From positions 1-10,280 of the forward strand of contig JAFYFO010000244.1 of assembly GCA_017543725.1 (NCBI GenBank): 10,280 nucleotides of DNA, given 5' to 3'. Of the stretch, positions 5,771 through 10,280 are shown piece after piece. Position numbers and translations under genes: made by a program. The notes below the pieces were generated by a model. It worked only from the letters and a program-made list of their open reading frames with translations, ran no database searches and was not told the DNA's origin. The stretch is from Eubacterium sp. (GTDB lineage: Bacteria > Bacillota > Clostridia > Oscillospirales > Acutalibacteraceae). Position 1 is the first letter of the stretch, and each line of letters starts with the position of its first letter.

Positions 5771-6136
5771 ATGAATAAAACAAATAATCCGAAATTAAAG
5801 CCATATGCTCAAAAACTACGCAAAGAAATGATAAAAGAGGAACGTCATTTATGGTATGATTTCTTGAAAAAGTTGCCGATTACAATTAATCGTCAAAAAG
5901 TTATCGGAAATTATATTGCTGATTTTTATTGTGCTGGTGCAAAGTTGATTATTGAACTTGACGGCTCACAGCATTATGAAGAAAAAGGCGTTCAGTCTGA
6001 TGAAAAAAGAACCGAATACTTCAATGAACTCGGCATAAGAGTTTTGAGGTATTCTAACGCTGATATTAAATATAACTTTGATGGGGTTTGTGAGGATATT
6101 CTAAAGAATATTAACACCTCATCCGTCACTTCGTGA
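5771..6136 (+). CDS. DUF559 endonuclease-domain protein (PD-(D/E)XK / Vsr-like)
   Basis: A 121-residue single-domain protein. LRKEMIKEERHLWYDFLK (17-34), RQKVIGNYIADFYC (41-54) and LIIELDGSQH (59-68), followed by KRTEYFNELGIRVLRYSN (79-96), match the DUF559 family, whose fold resembles the Vsr mismatch endonuclease. Likely metal-binding residues are Asp51 and Glu62, with Gln42/Lys43 and His68 conserved nearby. The target is unknown. The gene is bracketed by inverted copies of a palindromic repeat. The left copy supplies the GAGGTGG ribosome binding site; the right copy encodes the last seven residues (NTSSVTS) and the stop, then acts as terminator. Codon use is more A/T-rich than in uvrC or ffh, consistent with a recent arrival. 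The family call is firm; a role in moving the repeat is inference. Confidence 0.88.
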   Translation: MNKTNNPKLKPYAQKLRKEMIKEERHLWYDFLKKLPITINRQKVIGNYIADFYCAGAKLIIELDGSQHYEEKGVQSDEKRTEYFNELGIRVLRYSNADIKYNFDGVCEDILKNINTSSVTS

Positions 6137-6161
6137 CACCTTCCCCTCAAGGGGAAGGCTT
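6115..6161 (-). repeat. Palindromic repeat, right inverted copy, flanking the DUF559 gene
   Basis: This is the inverted partner of 5718-5765. In + strand order: CACCTCATCC (6115-6124), small hairpin GTCAC-TTC-GTGAC (6125-6137), and major hairpin CCTTCCCC-TCAA-GGGGAAGG (6139-6158) followed by CTT. Outer and inner blocks are identical to the left copy, whereas the small hairpin differs in sequence but keeps its fold. The DUF559 stop codon TGA (6134-6136) lies within the small hairpin. Confidence 0.9.
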
Positions 6162-6166
6162 TTTTT
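6139..6166 (+). terminator. Intrinsic terminator formed by the right repeat copy
   Basis: The 8-bp G/C-rich hairpin of the repeat (6139-6158) is followed by C and seven T's (6160-6166), a good rho-independent terminator for DUF559. The left copy has no T-run on the + strand, so only this copy would terminate in the forward direction. Confidence 0.85.
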
Positions 6167-6195
6167 AAAATAACGCTGTTTTTATAATCGTAATG

Positions 6196-6204
6196 TGTTA
6201 TAAT
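6196..6204 (+). promoter_or_regulatory. Extended -10 promoter of uvrC
   Basis: TGTTATAAT is a perfect TATAAT (6199-6204) with the TG extension. No good -35 lies 16-18 bases upstream (nearest CTGTTT), as is usual for extended -10 promoters. It lies just after the DUF559 terminator and about 30 bases before the uvrC start. Confidence 0.65.
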
Positions 6205-6234
6205 ATAGAAAAAAGGAAAAAGGGGGGAATTGCC

Positions 6235-8055
6235 TTGACTCAAAAAGAACTCAGAAAAAAAGCGATGGCTTTGCCGCTTAGTCCCGGAGTTTATATTATG
6301 AAAAACAAGGATAAGCAGATTATTTATATCGGCAAGGCAAAAGCCCTCAAAAACCGCGTTTCCTCCTATTTCGGCTCCCATTCAAATCATTCTCTCAAAG
6401 TTATAAGAATGGTTGAAAATGTTGATGATTTTGATTATATTCTCTGCGACACGGAGTTTGAGGCTCTGCTTCTTGAATGTTCGCTGATAAATCAGCATAT
6501 GCCGAAGTATAACATCCTTCTCAAAGACGATAAGGGATATAATTATATCAAAGTCACCAAAGAGGAATTTCCGCGTATTCGCGAATGTTTCAGAATGGAT
6601 GATGAAAACGCCGAGTATATCGGTCCTTTCATTTCGAATTTTTCGGTTAAAAGCGCCGTCGGCGAAACGCTGAAAATTTTTAAACTTCCAACCTGCAATA
6701 AGCAGTTTCCGAGGGATTGGGGGAAAAGCCGCCCCTGCCTCAACGGCTTTATGGGAATATGCAGCGCGCCTTGCGCCGCAAAAATCAGCAAAGCAGATTA
6801 TAAGCAGTCAATAAACGACGCCATTGCCTTCCTTAAAGGCGGCAGCACAAAATCAATCAGGGATTTAACTGCAAAAATGCAGGAATATTCCGAAAATCTT
6901 GAGTTTGAAAAAGCGGCTAAACTCAGGGATACAATAAAGGCTATCAAAAACCTTGAGGAAAAGCAGAAAGTTGTTTCAATAAATGTTCCCGAAGAAGATG
7001 TTTTCGCGCTTGTCAATTCAAATAAAAAAGCCTGTTTCGAGGTTGTCCGTTTCAGAAACGGCAGGCTGACGGACAGCGAGCATTGGCTTATAGACAGCGT
7101 TGAGGATATCGCTCAGGCGAGGGAAGAACTCATTGAAAGATATTATTCAATAAGGGGCGATGTTCCCTCAAGAGTTGCCGTTGACGGCGATATTGAAAAC
7201 GAGGAACTTCTTCTTCAGTTCCTCGAGGATAAAAGAGAAAAGAAGGTTCAGATTATCCATCCTCAGAAGGGCGAACATCTTGCAATAGTCAATCTTTGCA
7301 TAAAAAATGCAAACGAGCATCTTGCCCAGCAGCAGGGAAGGCTTGGAAAAGAAGTTGCGGCTCTTGAAGAACTCAAAAATCTTCTTGCGCTTCCCGCACC
7401 GCCCGAATATATTGAAAGTTATGATATATCCCACACCTTTGGTGCGGATAATGTTGCGGGAATGGTTGTTTTCCATAACGGAAGACCTATGAAAAGCGCC
7501 TATAAGCGCTTTGCGATAAAGGGCTTTGACGGTCAGAACGATGTTGGCTCAATGAATGAAGTTCTTGAAAGAAGATTCAGGCATTATTATGAAGACGAAG
7601 AGGGAAGCACCTTCAAAATTCTTCCCGATTTGATTCTGCTTGACGGCGGTCAGCCCCAGGTTAACGCGGTTTTGCCCGTTATTGAAAAAATGAATCTGAG
7701 CGTTCCCGTTTTCGGTATGGTTAAGGACAGTAAACACAGAACGCGCGCTATCGCCTTCGGCGGCGGAGAAATTGAAATCAATTCCCACCGAAGCGCTTTC
7801 ACCCTTGTTTCAAACATTCAGGAGGAAGTTCACCGCTTTGCGATAACCTATCACAGAAAAAAGCATAAAAACAGTTCTTTTTCCTCAGGGCTTCTTAAAA
7901 TTGAGGGAATCGGCGAGAAAAAAGCAAAGGCGCTTCTCAAAGAATTCAAAACCGTTTCGGCGATTAAATCGGCGAGTGTTGAACAACTCGCAGAGGTTGC
8001 TTCAATAACAAAAAAGAATGCACAAGATATAGTGGATTATTATAAAAATAATTAA
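6235..8055 (+). CDS. uvrC: Excinuclease ABC subunit UvrC
   Basis: A 606-residue UvrC, which cuts damaged DNA on both sides of the lesion after UvrB loading. The N-terminal GIY-YIG nuclease has GVY (18-20), YIG (31-33), Arg41 and Glu81. Four cysteines, C154, C168, C176 and C180 (RPC, GICSAPC), match the cluster reported to hold an Fe-S centre in UvrC. The UVR domain that binds UvrB lies near 205-240 (LEFEKAAKLRDTI). The RNase H-like nuclease has Asp397 (YDISH), Asp470 (LLDGGQPQ) and HRFAI (533-537). A helix-hairpin-helix region closes the protein (about 550-600). The start is TTG 6235, seven bases after AGGGGGG (6221-6227); an ATG at 6193 overlaps the promoter and is rejected. No uvrA or uvrB is in the window. 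Confidence 0.97.
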   Translation: MTQKELRKKAMALPLSPGVYIMKNKDKQIIYIGKAKALKNRVSSYFGSHSNHSLKVIRMVENVDDFDYILCDTEFEALLLECSLINQHMPKYNILLKDDKGYNYIKVTKEEFPRIRECFRMDDENAEYIGPFISNFSVKSAVGETLKIFKLPTCNKQFPRDWGKSRPCLNGFMGICSAPCAAKISKADYKQSINDAIAFLKGGSTKSIRDLTAKMQEYSENLEFEKAAKLRDTIKAIKNLEEKQKVVSINVPEEDVFALVNSNKKACFEVVRFRNGRLTDSEHWLIDSVEDIAQAREELIERYYSIRGDVPSRVAVDGDIENEELLLQFLEDKREKKVQIIHPQKGEHLAIVNLCIKNANEHLAQQQGRLGKEVAALEELKNLLALPAPPEYIESYDISHTFGADNVAGMVVFHNGRPMKSAYKRFAIKGFDGQNDVGSMNEVLERRFRHYYEDEEGSTFKILPDLILLDGGQPQVNAVLPVIEKMNLSVPVFGMVKDSKHRTRAIAFGGGEIEINSHRSAFTLVSNIQEEVHRFAITYHRKKHKNSSFSSGLLKIEGIGEKKAKALLKEFKTVSAIKSASVEQLAEVASITKKNAQDIVDYYKNN

Positions 8056-8066
8056 ATATATCGCCC

Positions 8067-8095
8067 TTGACTAAAAGGGCTGTGCTTTGTATAAT
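8067..8095 (+). promoter_or_regulatory. Promoter upstream of rsmD
   Basis: TTGACT (8067-8072) and TATAAT (8090-8095) with a 17-base spacer, in the 71-base gap after uvrC. A 6-bp inverted repeat GCCCTT/AAGGGC (8063-8080) overlaps the -35. It probably drives rsmD, coaD and the coiled-coil gene up to the terminator at 9736. Confidence 0.82.
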
Positions 8096-8126
8096 ATTAT
8101 AGTATAAAATTTAAGGACAAGCATCT

Positions 8127-8663
8127 ATGAGAGTTATAACAGGAAGCGCAAGAGGCAGAAAACTCATAACCCTTGAAGGTGAGGATATAACTCGCCCCAC
8201 CTCCCAGAGCCTGAAAGAAGCGATTTTTTCTTCAATTCAGTTTGAAATCGAGGGCAAAAGAATTCTTGATTTGTTTGCCGGCAGCGGCGCTCTCGGAATA
8301 GAAGCGCTGTCCCGCGGAGCCGTTTTCTGCACCTTTGTTGAAAACAATAAAAAGGCATATCAGATTGTTGAGCAGAATATCAGAAACTGCAATATGGAAG
8401 ATGTGTCGAGCCTTGTGTTGTGCGACGCGGTTTCTTTCCTCAGAAGAAACGGCAAATTCGATATCGCGTTTCTCGACCCGCCGTATAAAAAGGGGCTCAT
8501 TGATGAATGTCTTGAATTGCTTTTTGAGCATATGAGCGATGAGGGAATAGTCATCTGCGAAACTTCAAAAGATGAAAAACTTCCCGAATCCGCAGGCGGA
8601 TTTTCAATTTCAAAAGAAAAGAAATACGGCAAAACGAAGTTGACTTATTATCGACGCAAATGA
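8127..8663 (+). CDS. rsmD: 16S rRNA (guanine(966)-N2)-methyltransferase RsmD
   Basis: A 178-residue Rossmann-fold methyltransferase of the RsmD family, which methylates G966 of 16S rRNA in the 30S subunit. It begins with the family N terminus MRVITGSARGRKL (1-13). The SAM-binding motif I DLFAGSGALGIEALSRGA (48-65) and the catalytic FLDPPYKKG (115-123) with DPPY are clear; the acidic post-I strand FVENN (70-74) binds SAM ribose. Start ATG 8127 has AAGGA (8113-8117) nine bases upstream. coaD follows after 13 bases; rsmD-coaD is a long-conserved pair in Firmicutes, and the two share the promoter at 8067. Confidence 0.95.
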   Translation: MRVITGSARGRKLITLEGEDITRPTSQSLKEAIFSSIQFEIEGKRILDLFAGSGALGIEALSRGAVFCTFVENNKKAYQIVEQNIRNCNMEDVSSLVLCDAVSFLRRNGKFDIAFLDPPYKKGLIDECLELLFEHMSDEGIVICETSKDEKLPESAGGFSISKEKKYGKTKLTYYRRK

Positions 8664-8676
8664 AAGGTAATCTGAT

Positions 8677-9162
8677 ATGAAAAAAGCAATCTGCCCCGGA
8701 AGTTTCGACCCTGTAACATTGGGGCATATTGATATTATCGAGCGCGCAGCCGATATATTTGATGAAGTTGTTGTTTTGGTAATGAGCAACAGAACAAAAA
8801 AAGCATCTCTTTTCACAATTGAAGAAAGAATATCGCTTTTAAGGCGGTGTCTGAAAAAAGAAAATGTGAAAATTGATACATATAACGGTCTTCTTGTTGA
8901 CTATGCAAGGCAGGAGGAAGCCGTTGCGATTGTTAAAGGTCTGAGGGCGATGAGTGATTTTGATTACGAATTCCAGCAGGCGTTAACCAATAAATCTCTT
9001 TATCCCGAATGTGAAACCGTTTTCCTCTGCGCAAGAGGGGATAATATGTTTCTTTCAAGCAGTATGGTTAAAGAGGTTTGCACCCTTGGCGGCGACATCA
9101 GTTCGTTTGTTCCGCAAGAAATAGCAGATGATATTTATAAAAGATGTAAAGGAGATAAATAA
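8677..9162 (+). CDS. coaD: Phosphopantetheine adenylyltransferase
   Basis: A 161-residue PPAT, which transfers AMP from ATP to 4'-phosphopantetheine to give dephospho-CoA, the penultimate step of CoA synthesis. The nucleotidyltransferase signature PGSFDPVTLGH (7-17) holds the TxGH motif with His17. IVKGLRAMSDFDYEFQQALTNKSL (85-108) and LSSSMVKEV (126-134, the ISSSxVKE motif) complete the active site. Length is standard for the hexameric bacterial enzyme. Start ATG 8677 follows AAAGGT (8663-8668), which overlaps the rsmD stop. The downstream coiled-coil gene starts one base after its stop, with its ribosome binding site inside coaD. Confidence 0.97.
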   Translation: MKKAICPGSFDPVTLGHIDIIERAADIFDEVVVLVMSNRTKKASLFTIEERISLLRRCLKKENVKIDTYNGLLVDYARQEEAVAIVKGLRAMSDFDYEFQQALTNKSLYPECETVFLCARGDNMFLSSSMVKEVCTLGGDISSFVPQEIADDIYKRCKGDK

Positions 9163-9163
9163 A

Positions 9164-9724
9164 ATGACCAATACCGATATTTTACTTGAAGACCTTGAAG
9201 ATGTTCTCGATGATGCAACCTCAATTCCTTTTTCAAAAAAGCAGGCAGTTGATGTTGAAAAAATCAAAACTATTATTGAGGATATCAGACTCAACACTCC
9301 CCAGGAAACAAAGCAGGCTAAAGCAATTGTTGATTCAAGAAACACAATTCTTGAAGAGGCAAAAAAAGAAGCCGCGGATATAATCAAACAGGCTCAGGCA
9401 GAAGCAAGAGAACTTGTTGCAAGAGATGAAATAACAAAAACTGCTCAGGCAGAAGCGGCAGACATTATTTCAAACGCAAACGAGCAGGGCAAGCAGATGA
9501 TAACAGAGGCTCAGAATCAGGCTTCCGAAATCCTCGGCAACGCAACAACTCAGGCAAATGAGATGGTAACTTCCGCTCAGAATAAGTCAAGAGGAATGCT
9601 CAAGGCTGTTAATGATTATGCGGATAACACCCTTCTTTCAATCGACGATTCGCTTTATAAGGCGCTCAGCGATGTCAGAAGAATCCGTCAAGGAATCTCA
9701 AACGCACAGAATAAGAAAGACTAA
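9164..9724 (+). CDS. Hendecad-repeat coiled-coil protein downstream of coaD (function unknown)
   Basis: A 186-residue soluble, Ala/Gln/Glu-rich protein with no signal peptide or membrane segment. After an acidic N terminus (about 1-45), residues 70-152 consist of roughly seven 11-residue units with the pattern [A/G]-x-[D/E/Q]-[I/M/L]-[I/V/L]-x-x-A-x-x-x, interrupted once by six residues (92-97). Hendecads form slightly right-handed coiled coils, as in the b subunit/peripheral stalk of ATP synthases. Database names such as 'ATPase subunit H-like' for such proteins probably reflect this composition rather than function. A DivIVA-like scaffold is another possibility. Start ATG 9164 follows AAAGGAG (9148-9154); an in-frame ATG at 9128 lies inside coaD and lacks a good site. 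Tight linkage to coaD looks like co-expression only. Confidence 0.8.
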   Translation: MTNTDILLEDLEDVLDDATSIPFSKKQAVDVEKIKTIIEDIRLNTPQETKQAKAIVDSRNTILEEAKKEAADIIKQAQAEARELVARDEITKTAQAEAADIISNANEQGKQMITEAQNQASEILGNATTQANEMVTSAQNKSRGMLKAVNDYADNTLLSIDDSLYKALSDVRRIRQGISNAQNKKD

Positions 9725-9735
9725 ATCAGACGTTG

Positions 9736-9762
9736 AAAGGGCTGCCGATGGCGGCTCTTTTT
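9736..9762 (+). terminator. Intrinsic terminator after the rsmD-coaD-coiled-coil operon
   Basis: The stem AAAGGGCTGCC (9736-9746) / GGCGGCTCTTT (9750-9760) has a GAT loop and two G-U wobbles and runs into a T tract (9758-9762). Confidence 0.85.
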
Positions 9763-9765
9763 ATT

Positions 9766-9870
9766 AATTAAGAATTAAGAATTTCGGGGCGCAGCTTTGA
9801 TGCGCCGAAGATTTTGTATTTGTTTCATTTATCAGATTTGTAGGGGGGTGACGTCCGCACCGCCTTTCGT
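9766..9870. repeat. Degenerate copy of the 3247-3427 repeat family
   Basis: Two 7-base units AATTAAG (9766-9779) lead into AATTTCGGGG (9780-9789), just as ATTACGA units lead into ATTTCGGG at 3275-3282. A side hairpin GGCGCA...TGCGCC (9788-9806) follows, then CGAAGATTTTGTATTT, which matches the reverse complement of 3373-3383 and neighbours (CGATTGTATTTC). Further on, TTGTAGGGGGG (about 9838-9848) resembles the GTAGGG start of the inner repeat of the first copy. No matching right terminal inverted repeat is seen, so the copy is truncated or decayed. The right boundary is approximate. Confidence 0.55.
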
Positions 9871-9920
9871 AAGGAAGACAAGGTTTAAATCGTCAGAACC
9901 TTCTGCGTGATTGAAATATA

Positions 9921-9949
9921 TTGACAAGTAAACTTGGCGACGCTATAAT
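9921..9949 (+). promoter_or_regulatory. Consensus sigma-A promoter of the membrane-protein gene
   Basis: A perfect TTGACA (9921-9926) and a perfect TATAAT (9944-9949) with a 17-base spacer. So strong a promoter, overlapped by the twin boxes described separately, points to tight repression. Confidence 0.88.
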
Positions 9950-9969
9950 GAGATTGCAAAGTAAACTTG
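9925..9969. promoter_or_regulatory. Twin operator-like boxes around the promoter
   Basis: AAGTAAACTTG occurs twice, at 9926-9936 (within the -35/spacer) and 9959-9969 (just downstream of the transcription start), 33 bases apart, about three helical turns. Each box is itself a dyad (CAAGT-AA-ACTTG for the first). In addition, TTGACAAGT (9921-9929) and ACTTGTCAA (9965-9973) are exact inverted repeats. This is the expected layout for a dimeric HTH (XRE-type) repressor. The regulator is not in the window and may be encoded just downstream. Confidence 0.65.
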
Positions 9970-9985
9970 TCAAAGGGGCGATATA

Positions 9986-10280
9986 ATGGATAAAGACGAA
10001 ATTCTTGAAAAAAGCAGAAGTGAAAGCATTGGTTATAGTGACGAAAGAGATAAAGATATAAAAATAAAGTCATATCGTTGGGGCTTTGCTGCTATGGGTA
10101 TTGTGTGCATTGTTCTTATGATAGTTAAAGACAGTTTTTCATTTCTTTTACCGTATATATCAGGGCTTGCAGCGTTAGAAGTTTATGAAGCATTTCGCAG
10201 AAAGAAAATCTTAGATATCATTTTGGCTGTTGTTGCAGTAATTATGGCGGTTGCTTCATTTTGCGTTTTGTTTTGTGTAA
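9986..10280 (+). CDS. Small multi-pass membrane protein, DUF6442-like (3' end outside window)
   Basis: An open frame runs from ATG 9986 to the window end, with 98 codons visible and no stop. AAAGGGG (9972-9978) lies seven bases upstream. The N terminus MDKDEILEKSRSE followed by a charged stretch, then hydrophobic segments at about 33-47 (GFAAMGIVCIVLMIV), 51-65 and 75-98, indicates a cytosolic head with three membrane helices. The opening 'M-x-K-x-E-I-L-E-K-S-R' and this topology resemble DUF6442-type proteins, which I recall being encoded beside XRE-family regulators in Clostridia. The family name is from memory and tentative; function is unknown. Expression should be controlled by the promoter at 9921 and its twin boxes. 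Confidence 0.7.
   Translation, partial: MDKDEILEKSRSESIGYSDERDKDIKIKSYRWGFAAMGIVCIVLMIVKDSFSFLLPYISGLAALEVYEAFRRKKILDIILAVVAVIMAVASFCVLFCV

Noticed and set aside
5718..6166. DUF559 unit as a restriction-modification or defence system
   Set aside because: No methyltransferase, helicase or other defence gene is adjacent; the flanking repeats point elsewhere.
6193..6234. Longer uvrC start at ATG 6193
   Set aside because: The codon overlaps the -10 region and lacks a ribosome binding site; TTG 6235 has AGGGGGG at ideal spacing.
5992..6381. 129-codon open frame on the minus strand
   Set aside because: It overlaps the DUF559 end, its terminator, the uvrC promoter and the uvrC start, and shows no recognisable domain; it is a shadow.
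8063..8080. GCCCTT/AAGGGC dyad as a uvrC terminator
   Set aside because: No T-run follows and the dyad overlaps the -35 of the rsmD promoter.

Overview
The window looks like a chromosomal stretch from a low to mid G+C Clostridia-class Firmicute, most likely an uncultured Oscillospiraceae/Ruminococcaceae-type gut bacterium. This rests on three things: the gene order ylxM-ffh-rpsP-khpA-rimM-trmD; near-consensus sigma-A promoters, strong Shine-Dalgarno sites and frequent TTG starts; and intergenic palindromic repeats of a kind I associate with that group from memory. All genes visible lie on the + strand.

Layout. 1-620: the end of a nucleotidyltransferase (MNT) gene overlapping a HEPN-domain gene, a probable toxin-antitoxin-type pair closed by a terminator. 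786-3243: a perfect -35/-10 promoter drives ylxM-ffh (SRP), followed by rpsP (S16) and khpA (KH RNA-binding protein) and a terminator. 3247-3427: a ~180 bp non-coding, near-palindromic, MITE-like element that separates this operon from rimM-trmD (3458-4688); rplS, which often follows trmD, is absent. 4802-5238: HPr with its own promoter, an unusual inverted repeat around the -10, and a terminator. 5254-5715: a low-molecular-weight phosphatase. 5718-6166: a DUF559 (Vsr-like fold) endonuclease gene enclosed by two inverted copies of a palindromic repeat. 6196-8055: uvrC. 8067-9762: rsmD, coaD and a long coiled-coil protein, with promoter and terminator. 9766-9870: a degenerate relative of the 3247-3427 element. 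9921-10280: a strong promoter framed by twin operator-like boxes, driving a small membrane protein that runs off the end.

Most genes are housekeeping: protein targeting (Ffh), ribosome and tRNA maturation (S16, KhpA, RimM, TrmD, RsmD), sugar transport and carbon control (HPr), nucleotide excision repair (UvrC) and CoA synthesis (CoaD). The novelty lies between them. The most notable unit is the DUF559 gene with its flanking inverted repeats. The left copy supplies the ribosome binding site. The right copy supplies the last seven codons, the stop codon and an intrinsic terminator. The minor hairpin of the repeat keeps its fold but not its sequence between the copies. This resembles a REP/RAYT-like arrangement with a nuclease in place of a transposase, but mobility is inference. 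The second repeat family, at 3247-3427 and 9766-9870, carries similar variable side hairpins.
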